Below, piece by piece: positions 10,455-20,099 of a stretch of DNA of 64,000 nucleotides. The notes under the pieces were generated by a model. The model did not search any database, was not told the origin of the DNA, and was given only the letters and a program-made list of their open reading frames with translations. Source of the stretch: Brevundimonas sp. EYE_349 (GTDB lineage Bacteria > Pseudomonadota > Alphaproteobacteria > Caulobacterales > Caulobacteraceae). The DNA lies in contig NZ_JAHXPB010000007.1 in assembly GCF_023147505.1 (NCBI RefSeq), positions 149,140 through 213,139 of the forward strand, read 5' to 3'. The translations under genes and the position numbers were made by a program. The stretch's first letter is position 1. Each line of letters begins with the position of its first letter.

Positions 10455-11237
10455 ATGAAACTCGACAGCAGCATCGCCGCGGTGGTCACGGGCGGGGCCT
10501 CTGGACTTGGCGAGGGCACGGCCCGCGCCATCGCCGCCACCGGCGCCAAGGTCGCCCTGTTCGACCTGAACGAAGAGCGTGGCGAGGAGGTCGCCAAGGA
10601 AATCGGCGGCGTCTTCTGCAAGGTGGACGTGACCGACGACGCCTCGGTCGCGGCCGCCTTCGAAAAGGCGCGCGCCGCCCACGGCCAGGAGCGTCTGACC
10701 GTCAACTGCGCCGGCATCGCCACCGGCCAGAAGACCGTGTCGCGCAAGAAGGACACCGGCGAGATCCGCGCTCACGACATGGCGGCGTTCGAGCGCACGG
10801 TTCGCGTCAATCTGTTCGGCACCTTCCGCGTCCTGTCGCAGTCGGCGGCGGGCATGGTCACGCTGGAGCCGATGACGGACGGGGAGCGCGGCCTGATCGT
10901 CAACACCGCCTCGGTGGCGGCTCAGGACGGCCAGATCGGCCAGGCGGCCTATTCGGCGTCCAAGGGCGGGGTGTACGCCATGACCCTGCCGGTCGCGCGC
11001 GACCTGGCCCAGGAAGGGGTGCGCTGCAACACCATCCTGCCCGGCATCATGTGGACGCCGATGATGGCTGGCATGGACCAGAAGGTTCAGGACAGCCTGG
11101 CCGCCGCCATCCCCTTCCCCAGCCGCCTGGGCACGCCGGCCGACTATGCGTCTCTGGTGCTGGAGCTGGCCCGCAACGTCTATATCAACGGCGAATGCAT
11201 CCGCCTGGACGGGGCCATCCGACTGGCGCCGCGCTGA
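10455..11237 (+). CDS. short-chain dehydrogenase/reductase (3-hydroxyacyl-CoA dehydrogenase type-2-like)
   Basis: The product has 260 residues with a Rossmann motif TGGASGLGEGTARA near residues 12-25, NCAG in the middle, catalytic Ser in NTASVAA and the YSASK motif. The combination of DLNEERGEE, ILPGIMWTPMM and the length resemble HSD17B10-type 3-hydroxyacyl-CoA dehydrogenases, which use NAD in fatty-acid or isoleucine breakdown. AGGATG marks the start. The substrate is an inference. The next feature is tRNA-Gly. Confidence 0.85.
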   Translation: MKLDSSIAAVVTGGASGLGEGTARAIAATGAKVALFDLNEERGEEVAKEIGGVFCKVDVTDDASVAAAFEKARAAHGQERLTVNCAGIATGQKTVSRKKDTGEIRAHDMAAFERTVRVNLFGTFRVLSQSAAGMVTLEPMTDGERGLIVNTASVAAQDGQIGQAAYSASKGGVYAMTLPVARDLAQEGVRCNTILPGIMWTPMMAGMDQKVQDSLAAAIPFPSRLGTPADYASLVLELARNVYINGECIRLDGAIRLAPR

Positions 11238-11356
11238 GGCGCAGGGGGCGAGCGCAGGGGCTGGTCGTTTTTTGCAAATTCACTCTTGCAGGACCGATCA
11301 ACCCTCCGCTATACGCCCCCTCCTCGACGGGGCGCACACGTAGCGCCTTACGGATT

Positions 11357-11431
11357 GCGGGCGTAGCTCAGGGGTAGAGCACAACCTTGCCAAGGTTGGG
11401 GTCGAGAGTTCGAATCTCTTCGCCCGCTCCA
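11357..11431 (+). tRNA. tRNA-Gly (anticodon GCC)
   Basis: The 7-bp acceptor stem pairs GCGGGCG with CGCCCGC and CCA is encoded. The D-arm is GTAGCTCAGGGGTAGAGC. The anticodon arm CAACC-TTGCCAA-GGTTG places GCC at 11389-11391, and the T-loop TTCGAAT is present. A terminator follows. tRNA-Gly genes are common integration sites, but no repeat of the 3' end was seen elsewhere in the window. Confidence 0.97.
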
Positions 11432-11465
11432 GTCGAGATAGCTAAGGCTATCAAGAGGTTAGGCA

Positions 11466-11499
11466 GAGGCGGTCCTTCGGGATCGCCTCCCTCCTTTTT
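11466..11499 (+). terminator. terminator downstream of tRNA-Gly
   Basis: GAGGCGGTCC pairs with GGATCGCCTC (one G-U pair) across a TTCG loop, and a T-run begins near 11495. Confidence 0.8.
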
Positions 11500-11859
11500 C
11501 CCTGCCGCTACCACACCGCTACCAAATGCCCCTTGGTTTCCCGTGTCTGCCTGCTTGGGCCGGAGTGGATTGCAGTGAAATCGGGTGAAGCGCCCTGAAA
11601 AAGCATGCCGTCTCGTTTGTCGAACTCGAGCCTCGCCTCGCGTGAAGGCGCGGCACTGTTGCCTCCCTGGTGGGGCTGCTGCGTTCCTGCCTAGACCGTC
11701 GCGGGGTGCGATCAGATCCGATGGCCGTCACCAACTTCGCCTTGCGCTCGGGTTGAAATGGCTGCTCTCGGCACCCTGCCCTGAGCTCTGACGCTCGCGC
11801 TACTTTGGGCCAGCGCGAGATTCGATGACTGAAGTACCCTGATCCCGAAGAGCTTGGGC
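11500..11859. other. gene-free stretch after tRNA-Gly
   Basis: No convincing gene is seen. Short open frames exist on both strands but lack ribosome-binding sites and recognisable sequence. This is a typical place for integration scars, but no integrase fragment or repeat could be identified by eye. Confidence 0.5.
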
Positions 11860-13197
11860 CTAAACGACGAAGAGCGGAGCAAAGCCGCCGCCCGGGGTTC
11901 TGAAATTTGTGGTCTGGCCCTGATAGAGACGCGCCGCGTTCGCCAAGGCTGCGCCCTCGTAGGTATAGAGCCGGACGTCCAGCTTCAGGGATTGAATTTC
12001 GCCGTCGACCTTGACCAGACGTTCACTGGGCTTGGCGAGTTCCTGGGCGATGTAGCCGCCGAGCTGGATGTCCGCCCATACCCGCCTTGTGATCTTGTCG
12101 CCCCGATAAACGGCTTTCCCGCCATGACCTCCGGCCGGCTTAAAGAAATGCCGGTTGCGTTCCGCCCAGAGTTCCTCCGCGTTTTCGGCTGTCACCAGGC
12201 GTGTCCGCGGGATCGCCGAAAGGCTGCGCTGGTGGTGGGTCGCGAGCCCCCAACCGGCGACCATGACCGCGTCCGACAACAGGCTGAGATTCCGCTTGTC
12301 GGCGAACAGAGCGTGATTGCGGGGGTTAGGGGTCAGCACGACGGCGTCGTCGAGATAGGCCTGGCGCAAGGCTTCGTGCCCGGCGGCGTCGAGGGCGAAA
12401 TCCACCAGGCGGTTGTAGACAAGATCCACAACTTGGCCGTCATGCTCCAAGCGACCCTCGCGCATGCGGAGTTCGGAGGGATCAACGATCCAGGCCTTCA
12501 CACCGTGCCGCTCTAGGACACCCTGCGCCAGCAGAAACTCCGGGAACAGAAACTGATCCTTGGGGGCGTCATCAACGATAGCGACCGTGCGCGGCTGTCC
12601 GGACCGTCCCTGCAGAGACCATTCGTGCAGGAACATTCGCCAGGCAGCGGTTTCAAACGCGACGGACGGGCTGGAGCCCGTGGCTTCACGGGCCTCCCGG
12701 CAGCATGCGCCCTGGGCGCGAGCGAACAAGGCGTTCAGGAATGCGCCCCCGGCGTTCGTATTCACCTCGATAAGTTTGGGGCCGTCCCCGCCCAAGTGAA
12801 AATCATAGCCCATGAAAACTCCGCGCGGGCCGAAGTCCGGGCGAGCGATCGCCGGCGCCCAGCGCAGAACCCCGTCTTGATACGCCGGGATCGTCGCTGC
12901 GGCTTCGATGGCGGCGACGACGTCGAGCATTGCCCTGAGGTCGACCGCCGATATGAAGACGGGTCCGCCCGAGAACAGGTTGGGCGTCGAAGCGAGAAGC
13001 GCACCGACGAGCTCCGCATTGTCGGCTTCCGCGCTGACGGCCGCCATCAAGCTGGTCTGGTCCAGGGTGACGCAGAAACAATCCCTGTTGAGCCTAGCGA
13101 CACGGTCGCCTTCGTCCAGGTCTCCGATTTCACTCATCAGGGTGCTGTGGCCCTCTGACGTGAGAAAGCAAGGCTTAGCCCGAGACGGTGGCCTCAA
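11860..13197 (-). CDS. ATP-grasp-like protein, function unknown
   Basis: The open frame codes for 445 residues. An in-frame ATG at 13137 (MSEIGDLDEG) gives 425 and may be the true start. Segments resembling a circularly permuted ATP-grasp ligase are GYDFHLGGDGPKLIEVNTNAGG, VDLVYNRLVDF, HFFKPAGGHGGKAVYRG and the C-terminal TNFRTPGGGFAPL. Such enzymes join a carboxylate to an amine or thiol using ATP, but the substrate is unknown here. There is no signal peptide. It is divergent from the TonB-dependent receptor and shares its 441-base upstream region, which holds a HutC-type box. The ATP-grasp call is by motif only. Confidence 0.65.
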   Translation of the reverse strand: MRPPSRAKPCFLTSEGHSTLMSEIGDLDEGDRVARLNRDCFCVTLDQTSLMAAVSAEADNAELVGALLASTPNLFSGGPVFISAVDLRAMLDVVAAIEAAATIPAYQDGVLRWAPAIARPDFGPRGVFMGYDFHLGGDGPKLIEVNTNAGGAFLNALFARAQGACCREAREATGSSPSVAFETAAWRMFLHEWSLQGRSGQPRTVAIVDDAPKDQFLFPEFLLAQGVLERHGVKAWIVDPSELRMREGRLEHDGQVVDLVYNRLVDFALDAAGHEALRQAYLDDAVVLTPNPRNHALFADKRNLSLLSDAVMVAGWGLATHHQRSLSAIPRTRLVTAENAEELWAERNRHFFKPAGGHGGKAVYRGDKITRRVWADIQLGGYIAQELAKPSERLVKVDGEIQSLKLDVRLYTYEGAALANAARLYQGQTTNFRTPGGGFAPLFVV

Positions 13198-13638
13198 GAT
13201 AGGCGTTCTGCGAATTTGAACCGCCCTTCCGTGAGAGTGATCCGGAACCTCGCCGGTGCGCTAAAATTGCCCTTGATAAAAATGATCGCGACAGCCGACT
13301 TTTTTGGAGGGGCCGGGCGTCGCCCTGCGTAAAGCTATGTTCAACGCCAACGTCTTGAGCTCTGTGGCTTTTGCGCTGCACCATCGCTTTTGCGAACAAG
13401 TTTGGCCACGCCTTGAAAAAGCCACGTCCAACCCTTGGTTCCGATAAGGCGGGAGTTTTATTGCGCATTATCGTCTTTCCGAGCAATTATTTTATCGTAT
13501 TTGCTTCCTTTTAGCAAGGCGAAGAGAACTTCTGACCTCTTAATATGTCTATACATGTCTTGACTCGACGTAGTGAGGGTCGGAGCTTTGTCCGCACAGG
13601 GACGGCTATCGGGAGCTGAACCGGCAAGGGGAACCACG
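13198..13638. other. intergenic region between divergent genes
   Basis: The 441 bases separate the ATP-grasp-like gene from the receptor gene. The region is noticeably AT-richer near 13450-13560. It contains the HutC-type box at 13542-13555. No gene is supported in it. Confidence 0.6.
13542..13555 (-). promoter_or_regulatory. HutC-type operator upstream of the TonB receptor
   Basis: Read on the minus strand this is TGTATAGACATATT, identical over 14 bases to the box at 23702-23715 in the hutI-hutF interval. The TGTATAGACA core has TGT/ACA half-sites. It lies 84 bases before the receptor start. Binding by HutC is inferred from the shared sequence and the adjacent hutC gene. Confidence 0.65.
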
Positions 13639-16326
13639 ATGAACCGTATGAGAAAGAGGCTTTTGTTCGCAGGTGCGGTCATCACCTCGACCCTGGGTGC
13701 TGCGGCCGCCTCGGCCCAGGATGCGACCACCAATATCGATGAAGTCGTCGTGACAGGGACCCGCATTAAACGGGCGGACATCAGCGGCGTCGGCCCCGCC
13801 ACGGTGATCACCGAAGAGCAGATCGCCAACACCGGGATCACGAATCTCGAGAACCTACTGCAGCGCTTGCCGGCCTCTGCAGGCAACGCCGGGGGGCAGA
13901 CCAACGCCTATTGGACCGGCAACGGCTACGGCACCGCACAGGTTAATCTCCGCGGCCTCGGCATCAACCGAACTCTGACGCTCATCAACGGCCGTCGCGT
14001 GGTCAATGGGGGTACCGGCGCCAACAGCGCACCCGACCTGAATATGATCCCCACCGCGATCATTCAGCGTATCGACGTCCTAAAGGACGGTGCCTCGGCG
14101 ATCTACGGCGCCGACGCGGTCGCAGGCGTGGTCAACATTATCACAGCCAACGACTTCGAAGGCCTCAAGCTCTCCGGCAAGTACGGCATCACAGACGAGG
14201 GCGATGGCCAAGACTACACTCTAGACCTGCTCTGGGGAATCCACAGCGACCGGGGTCGGGTCGTCGCCGGCCTGTCTTATCAGCAAACCGAAGCGGTCAA
14301 TCTGGCTGATCGCGCCGCTTGCGGACTCGGCGAAGTTGGCGGTCAGCTGGTCTGCGTATCGAGCGCCTCGACGATCGGCGGGCGGGCCGTATTGCCAAAC
14401 GGTCAGCAGATCAACTTCAACCAGACGCCGGGCGGAAACGGGAATTTCTACGAGCCGTATGACGCCGCCAAGCACAACTTCAACTCCAACTCTTATCTGA
14501 ACGCGGTCTCCCCGATCGAACGGTTCAGCACGGCCTTCCTTGCCGACTACCGGTTGACCGACAACGTCACCCTGTTCGGAGAAGCCTTCTTCACCCATCG
14601 CAAGAGTAATCAGGTGGCCTCGCCCGGAACGCTGCGAAACCTGGCCATCCCCGCCACGAACCCGACGAATCCGACGGGTCAGAACATCACGCTCATCCAG
14701 CGCCGACTTCTGGAACCCGGCCCGCGCCAGTTCTTCCAGGAGACGGACACCTATCGTTTCGTAGGAGGCGCGCGGGGCGACTTCATGGGCGACTGGAGCT
14801 GGGAAGTCGCCGCCAACTGGGGACGTAGCACCGGTGTCGACGGCAGCACCAACGTCGCCAACCTGGAGAGGGTTCGCAACACGCTCAACACGGCGGTTTG
14901 CAGTTCCGCCGCCGGCGCGGCCATTCCCTGCGGCGACTACCTCGGCTTCGGAGACATCAGTCCCCAGGTCCTCAACTATATCCTGTTCACCTCTCGCGAC
15001 ACCGGCGGCAACGAGCAGCGCAGCGTCACCGCCGACGTGACCGGCACGGTGCTGCAGCTTCCCGCCGGCCCTCTCGCCATGGCCGCAGGCCTCGTCTACC
15101 GTGAGGAGGAAGGCTACCGGAATCCGGATGCGCTGACGGTGCTCGGCATCGCCAACACCAACCAGCAGTCGCCCATTGCGGGCAGCGTCACCGCCAAGGA
15201 AGCCTATCTGGAGCTGTCCGCACCTCTGCTAGCGGACTTGCCCTTCATCCAAGCGCTCGATCTGGACGCCGCCGTTCGCTATTCGGACTACAACCTGTTC
15301 GGCGACAACACGACCTACAAGCTGGGTCTCAACTGGACGGTCATCAACGACCTTCGGTTGCGGGCGACCTTCGGCACGGGCTTCCGTATCCCGAGCGTTC
15401 CGGAACTGTTCGGCGGTGTCGCCGAGGGCAATCTGACGACGACCGATCCGTGCAGCCGCTATTCCACCAGCGCCAACGCCACCCTGGTCGCCAACTGTCG
15501 AGCTTCCGGCGTGCCGGCGAACTATGTGCAACTGGGCAACTCTATTCTGACGACGGTGGGAGGCAACTCCGCTCTTCAACCGGAATCGACCGAAACCCTC
15601 ACGCTCGGCCTGGTCTGGCAACCCTCGCAGCTGTCAGGCCTGTCGATGACCGTCGACTATTTCGACATAAAGATCACCGATGCGATCCGCTCCATCCCGG
15701 GGTCGACCCGCCTGGCGGTCTGCTACGCCTCGGTCGGACTGAGCCATCCATTCTGCGGCCCGACGAACTTCACTCGCAGCACCCTAACGGGCGAGGTCAA
15801 CTATCTGTCGGCTCAACCCTCCAACGCGGGTGAGGAACAGATGACGGGCGTCGATATCGGGTTGCGCTACGCCTTTGACCTCTGGGACCGTCAGGTCAGC
15901 CTCGACTGGAACACAACCTATCTCGACGAGTACACGATCACGCCGTTCCAGGGCGGGGCCCCCATCGAATTCGCCGGCCATATCGGCGGTGGCAACGGCG
16001 GCTATCCGCACTGGCGTTCGCTGGCCAGCGTCTCGGTGACAGACGCGCGTTGGACGGGCGCCTATTCGGTGCAGATGATCGGGGAAGCGACCGACTTCAA
16101 CGCCGCACCGACGGACATCGGCTACACCTCGCCGAATGTCTTCTATCACAATGCGCAGTTCGCCTATCGCCTGGGAGAAAGCGCCGATATCGCCTTCGGC
16201 GTCGATAACCTGTTCGACAAGAAGGCTCCGTTCATCAAGAGCTGGACAGACGGCAACACCGACACGATGACCTATGATCTCCTGGGTCGCCGCGGCTATG
16301 TCCGTCTGACCTACCGCTTCAACTAA
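13639..16326 (+). CDS. TonB-dependent outer-membrane receptor, probably of the histidine regulon
   Basis: The product has 895 residues. A signal peptide ends near ASAQ (residue about 27), and a TonB-box-like DEVVVTGTRI follows. The plug domain contains NLENLLQRLPAS, QVNLRGLGINRTLTLINGRR and the DGASAIYGADAVAGVVNIIT block. A beta-barrel runs to the aromatic C-terminus RLTYRFN. The receptor imports a ligand across the outer membrane using TonB energy. It is followed by two PepSY membrane proteins and lies next to the hut operon, with the same 14-bp box upstream. Uptake of histidine, urocanate or a histidine-metal complex is an inference. AAGGGGA precedes the chosen ATG. Confidence 0.93.
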   Translation: MNRMRKRLLFAGAVITSTLGAAAASAQDATTNIDEVVVTGTRIKRADISGVGPATVITEEQIANTGITNLENLLQRLPASAGNAGGQTNAYWTGNGYGTAQVNLRGLGINRTLTLINGRRVVNGGTGANSAPDLNMIPTAIIQRIDVLKDGASAIYGADAVAGVVNIITANDFEGLKLSGKYGITDEGDGQDYTLDLLWGIHSDRGRVVAGLSYQQTEAVNLADRAACGLGEVGGQLVCVSSASTIGGRAVLPNGQQINFNQTPGGNGNFYEPYDAAKHNFNSNSYLNAVSPIERFSTAFLADYRLTDNVTLFGEAFFTHRKSNQVASPGTLRNLAIPATNPTNPTGQNITLIQRRLLEPGPRQFFQETDTYRFVGGARGDFMGDWSWEVAANWGRSTGVDGSTNVANLERVRNTLNTAVCSSAAGAAIPCGDYLGFGDISPQVLNYILFTSRDTGGNEQRSVTADVTGTVLQLPAGPLAMAAGLVYREEEGYRNPDALTVLGIANTNQQSPIAGSVTAKEAYLELSAPLLADLPFIQALDLDAAVRYSDYNLFGDNTTYKLGLNWTVINDLRLRATFGTGFRIPSVPELFGGVAEGNLTTTDPCSRYSTSANATLVANCRASGVPANYVQLGNSILTTVGGNSALQPESTETLTLGLVWQPSQLSGLSMTVDYFDIKITDAIRSIPGSTRLAVCYASVGLSHPFCGPTNFTRSTLTGEVNYLSAQPSNAGEEQMTGVDIGLRYAFDLWDRQVSLDWNTTYLDEYTITPFQGGAPIEFAGHIGGGNGGYPHWRSLASVSVTDARWTGAYSVQMIGEATDFNAAPTDIGYTSPNVFYHNAQFAYRLGESADIAFGVDNLFDKKAPFIKSWTDGNTDTMTYDLLGRRGYVRLTYRFN

Positions 16327-16334
16327 GTCTTGTG

Positions 16335-16373
16335 CCCGCCGGGTGGCTTCCAGCCGCCCGGCGGGTGCGTTTT
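16335..16373 (+). terminator. hairpin after the TonB receptor
   Basis: CCCGCCGGG (335-343 of the 16-kb block) pairs with CCCGGCGGG (357-365), followed by TGCGTTTT. It may only partly stop transcription, since the PepSY genes begin 28 bases later with no obvious promoter. Confidence 0.7.
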
Positions 16374-16400
16374 GCGACCTAGCTTATCGAGAGACCGCCC

Positions 16401-17099
16401 ATGCGATTGCCGGCCCTTGCCAGAACATCCCACAAGTGGCTCGGCCTTTTGCTCGCCATCCAGGCCGTGTTCTGGACGGCGGGCGGCCTCTACATGACGG
16501 CCGTCCATATCGACATTATCCACGGCGACCGTCTCGTGCGGCCTATCCCGGCCACGCCGTTGAACCTCGCTTCGCTGGTCGAGCCAAGCGCGCTCGCGGC
16601 GGGCGCCGAAACCGTCAGGCTCGAAACCCAGTTGGGGCGCCCGGTCTATATCATTGGCGGGTCCGGCGGGTCTCGACTGGTCGATGCGCAGACCGGCACG
16701 CAGCTATCGCCGCTGGGCGAGGCCGCCGTTCGGGCGCGCGCCAACGCGCATTTCGCCGAGCAAGGCGAAATCGTAGACGCCGAGCTCCTCAGCGAAGCGC
16801 CCGGGGAGTTGCGCGGCCGGCCCGCGCCCTTGTGGCGCGTGCAGTACGAAGGAGCGTGGAAGCCGACCCTCTACATCTCGCCCCAGACCGGGGAACTGAT
16901 GGCCAAGCGCCACGACCTCTGGCGGACGTTCGACTTCGTCTGGATGCTGCACATCATGGACTACGAGACCCGGGACAATGTGAACAACATCCTGTTGCGC
17001 ATCGCGACCTGGATGGCCTTCATCACCTCTCTCACCGGGGCCTGGCTTCTCTTCTACAGTTTCCGTCGTCGGCGCCGCGCGCGTCCGGCCAAAGCGTGA
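16401..17099 (+). CDS. PepSY-domain membrane protein, first of a tandem pair
   Basis: The product has 232 residues: an N-terminal membrane helix with HKWLGLLLAIQAVFWTAGG (12-30), two periplasmic PepSY-like segments, then LHIMDYETRDN and a C-terminal helix near 199-222. It resembles one half of PepSY-TM reductase-like proteins found next to TonB receptors. Histidines in HKWLGL and LHIMDY could bind heme or metal, by analogy only. The second copy starts 10 bases after the stop. It is probably co-transcribed with the receptor. Confidence 0.8.
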   Translation: MRLPALARTSHKWLGLLLAIQAVFWTAGGLYMTAVHIDIIHGDRLVRPIPATPLNLASLVEPSALAAGAETVRLETQLGRPVYIIGGSGGSRLVDAQTGTQLSPLGEAAVRARANAHFAEQGEIVDAELLSEAPGELRGRPAPLWRVQYEGAWKPTLYISPQTGELMAKRHDLWRTFDFVWMLHIMDYETRDNVNNILLRIATWMAFITSLTGAWLLFYSFRRRRRARPAKA

Positions 17100-17109
17100 G
17101 GCCGCACCG

Positions 17110-17844
17110 ATGTTCCTGATCCGCACACTCCACAAATGGGTCGGCCTCATCCTGGGCCTCCAGTTCATCCTCTGGAGCTTCAGCGGGGCCATGATGGCGC
17201 TGCTTGACACCGACAAGGTCTCGGGCGCGACCTCGGTGCGTGAACCCGCCGCCGTCGTCATTCCTGGCGCCGTTCTGCCGCTGGGCCAGGTGGCCGAGAG
17301 GATCGGCCAGCCGATCACCAGTCTTCGCTTGAAACCGCTGGGCTCAGCCTATGTCTACCAGGCGGCGACGCCCACCGGCGTCCGGTTGATCGACGCCGTA
17401 ACAGGCGCGCCCCTCGCCATCGACGCCGGCCGGGCGTCCGCGCTGGCGACAGCCGCCTTCAGCGGCGCCCAGGCTGTCGCCTCCGTGCGAAGGGTCACCG
17501 AAGGCGACGTCGAAACGCGCAAACTGCCGCTGCCCTTGTGGCGGGTGGAGTTCGCCGATCCTGAGAAGACAACCCTTCTGCTTTCCGAGGCGACCGGAGA
17601 GGTATTGGAGCGACGCACCGACACCTGGAGGCTCTGGGACGTGTTCTGGATGATCCACATCATGGATTACACCAAGCGCGAAAGCTTCAACCACCCTCTG
17701 ATCATCACCGTCGCCACGGGAATCCTCTGGCTGGCGATCAGCGGGCTGATCCTGCTGTTCCGCGCCTTCCGTCCCTCCGATTTCAGCTATGTCACGGAGC
17801 CTGTCGCCCGGGCGCGCACCGCCATCGCCTCCCGTCGTCGGTAA
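17110..17844 (+). CDS. PepSY-domain membrane protein, second of a tandem pair
   Basis: The product has 244 residues and mirrors its upstream neighbour: HKWVGLILGLQFILWSFSG (7-25) at the N-terminus, a PepSY region with WRVEFADPEKTTLLLSEATG, then IHIMDYTKRESF and a final helix near 200-219. The two proteins are clearly paralogous but diverged, and may work as a heterodimer in the inner membrane beside the receptor. It converges on hutD with an 18-base gap. Function is inferred only from context. Confidence 0.8.
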   Translation: MFLIRTLHKWVGLILGLQFILWSFSGAMMALLDTDKVSGATSVREPAAVVIPGAVLPLGQVAERIGQPITSLRLKPLGSAYVYQAATPTGVRLIDAVTGAPLAIDAGRASALATAAFSGAQAVASVRRVTEGDVETRKLPLPLWRVEFADPEKTTLLLSEATGEVLERRTDTWRLWDVFWMIHIMDYTKRESFNHPLIITVATGILWLAISGLILLFRAFRPSDFSYVTEPVARARTAIASRRR

Positions 17845-17862
17845 GCGAGGATTCGCCAAGTA

Positions 17863-18435
17863 TCACAGGGCCGATATCGACACGCCGAGAGCGCGGCCGC
17901 CGACCTGAAGCGTTGGAGCCGCAGGGGCGAAGCCGCAGATCAGTCCGTCGAGGGCCCCCAAGGTGGTCCTTTGGTCTGACCTGGTCTCCTCGATGACACT
18001 GAGGGGTTCGAGCGCAATCAGGAGTGCGACGTCACCAATGGGGCGCCATCGGGCGTTTGACAGCCGCTCGACCTGCGAGCGAAAACGGCCTCGACGAACC
18101 ATCACATTGAGGTCCACCACCGGCCCCCCGACAGGCAGGCCGTGACAGGCCCGATCGCCCGGAAAGATTGACGGCTCGGAGCGTGCGTTTATCGACACGG
18201 CGTGCCCTCCGCCGAAGGTAAGGCGCAGTCCGCCCTCGATCACCGTCAGGCAGCGTTCGACGCCGGGGAAGAGGGAGAAGGCGCCCGGCTCCCTGACCTC
18301 CGCCATGCTGACGCGCCAGTCGAAATCGTCGAGGCCGGCGCCCGGGGGCCACACCGCGACCTCGCGGGTGACGCCGCCCCCGTTCTTCCAAGGTGTGGCG
18401 GTCCGTTCCGATGCGGGAAGGACCGTGGTGATCAT
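17863..18435 (-). CDS. hutD: HutD family protein
   Basis: The product has 190 residues and starts [21 protein letters not shown], with the family block [22 protein letters not shown]. HutD is a cupin-like protein regularly found in hut operons; it is thought to restrain excess histidine breakdown, though its activity is not settled. The ATG overlaps the hutU stop in an ATGA (18432-18435), which supports this start. It is the last gene of the hutI-H-G-U-D operon. Confidence 0.9.
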   Translation of the reverse strand: MITTVLPASERTATPWKNGGGVTREVAVWPPGAGLDDFDWRVSMAEVREPGAFSLFPGVERCLTVIEGGLRLTFGGGHAVSINARSEPSIFPGDRACHGLPVGGPVVDLNVMVRRGRFRSQVERLSNARWRPIGDVALLIALEPLSVIEETRSDQRTTLGALDGLICGFAPAAPTLQVGGRALGVSISAL

Positions 18436-20099
18436 CCGAGAACGCCGGGCAGGTCGAGCCCTTTCTCGCGGGCGGTGTTCAGGGCGATGTCGTAGCCGGC
18501 GTCGGCATGGCGCATGACTCCGGTCGCCGGGTCGTTCCACAGCACGCGCGCGATCCGCCTGGCCGCCGCCTCGGTCCCGTCGGCGACGATCACCATTCCG
18601 GCGTGCTGGGAAAAGCCCATCCCGACCCCGCCGCCATGGTGCAGCGACACCCAGGTCGCGCCTGATGCCGTGCTGAGCAAGGCGTTCAATAGCGGCCAGT
18701 CCGACACCGCGTCCGAGCCGTCGCGCATGGCCTCGGTCTCGCGGTTGGGCGAAGCGACTGAGCCGGAATCAAGATGGTCGCGACCGATGACGATCGGGCC
18801 CTTCAGCTCGCCCGAGGCCACCATTTCGTTGAAGGCGAGACCGAGCCGGTCACGGTCGCCCAGTCCGACCCAGCAGATGCGGGCGGGAAGTCCCTGGAAC
18901 TTGATCTTCTCGGCCGCCATGTCGAGCCAGTTGTGCAGGTGAGGATTGTCGGGGATCAGTTCCTTCACCTTGGCGTCGGTCCTGGCGATGTCCTCGGGAT
19001 CGCCGGACAGGGCCACCCAGCGAAACGGGCCGATGCCCCGGCAGAACAGCGGGCGGATATAAGCGGGGACGAAGCCGGGGAAGTCGAAGGCGTTCGCGAC
19101 GCCGGCCTCCTTGGCCATCTGGCGGATGTTGTTGCCGTAGTCGACGGTGGGCACCCCAGCCGCCTGAAAATCGAGCATCGATTGGACGTGTTCAGCCATG
19201 GAGGCGCGCGCCGCCTGTTCGACCTGATCGGGCGCCTGGGCGCGCATGGCGTTCCAGCGATCCACGGTCCAGCCCTTGGGCAGATAGCCGTTGATCGGGT
19301 CATGCGCGGACGTCTGGTCGGTCAGCAGGTCAGGCCGGACGCCGCGCCGGAACAGTTCGGGCAGAAGCTCGGCCGCGTTGCCAAGCAATCCAACCGAGAT
19401 CGGAGTCTTCGCTTCGCAGGCTGCCTTGATCAGCGCCAGCGCCTCGTCGAGGTCCTCGGTCGATTGATCGAGATAGCCGGTCCGCAGACGCATGGCGATC
19501 CGGCTCGGGTCACACTCGATGGCGAGGCACGACGCCCCCGCCATCACCGCCGCCAGGGGCTGGGCTCCGCCCATGCCGCCAAGACCCGCCGTCAGCAGCC
19601 AGCGGCCCGACAGGTCGCCGTCGTAGTGCTGGCGACCCATCTCGACGAAGGTCTCATAGGTGCCCTGAACGATGCCCTGCGCCCCGATGTAGATCCACGA
19701 CCCGGCCGTCATCTGGCCGTACATGGCCAGGCCCTTGCGATCGAGTTCGTTGAAATGCTCCCAGGTCGCCCAGTGGGGCACGAGGTTGGAGTTGGCCAGC
19801 AGGACGCGCGGGGCGTCGGCGTGGGTGCGGAACACCCCGACCGGCTTGCCCGACTGGATCAGCAGGGTCTCGTCGTCCTCGAGCCTGCGCAGGGTCTCGA
19901 CGATGGTGTCGAAACTCTTCCAGTCGCGGGCGGCGCGACCGATACCGCCATAGACGACCAGTTCCTCGGGCCGTTCGGCGACATCCGGATCGAGGTTGTT
20001 CATCAGCATCCGCAGCGCCGCCTCGGTCAGCCAGCTCTTGCAGGTGCGCTCGGGGCCGCGGGGGCTGCGGATGACGCGGGTGGGGTCGTTGCGGTTCAT
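18432..20099 (-). CDS. hutU: urocanate hydratase
   Basis: The product has 555 residues, the usual length. It carries the NAD-binding [19 protein letters not shown] (about 168-186) and the region [22 protein letters not shown]. The enzyme uses tightly bound NAD to turn urocanate into imidazolone propionate, the second step of histidine degradation. It overlaps hutG upstream and hutD downstream by four bases each, so the genes are translationally coupled. Confidence 0.98.
   Translation of the reverse strand: MNRNDPTRVIRSPRGPERTCKSWLTEAALRMLMNNLDPDVAERPEELVVYGGIGRAARDWKSFDTIVETLRRLEDDETLLIQSGKPVGVFRTHADAPRVLLANSNLVPHWATWEHFNELDRKGLAMYGQMTAGSWIYIGAQGIVQGTYETFVEMGRQHYDGDLSGRWLLTAGLGGMGGAQPLAAVMAGASCLAIECDPSRIAMRLRTGYLDQSTEDLDEALALIKAACEAKTPISVGLLGNAAELLPELFRRGVRPDLLTDQTSAHDPINGYLPKGWTVDRWNAMRAQAPDQVEQAARASMAEHVQSMLDFQAAGVPTVDYGNNIRQMAKEAGVANAFDFPGFVPAYIRPLFCRGIGPFRWVALSGDPEDIARTDAKVKELIPDNPHLHNWLDMAAEKIKFQGLPARICWVGLGDRDRLGLAFNEMVASGELKGPIVIGRDHLDSGSVASPNRETEAMRDGSDAVSDWPLLNALLSTASGATWVSLHHGGGVGMGFSQHAGMVIVADGTEAAARRIARVLWNDPATGVMRHADAGYDIALNTAREKGLDLPGVLG

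Noticed and set aside
11357..11859. tRNA-Gly as an attachment site of the mobile region
   Set aside because: No integrase lies beside it and no copy of the tRNA 3' end was seen at the mobile region, which starts about 29 kb away.
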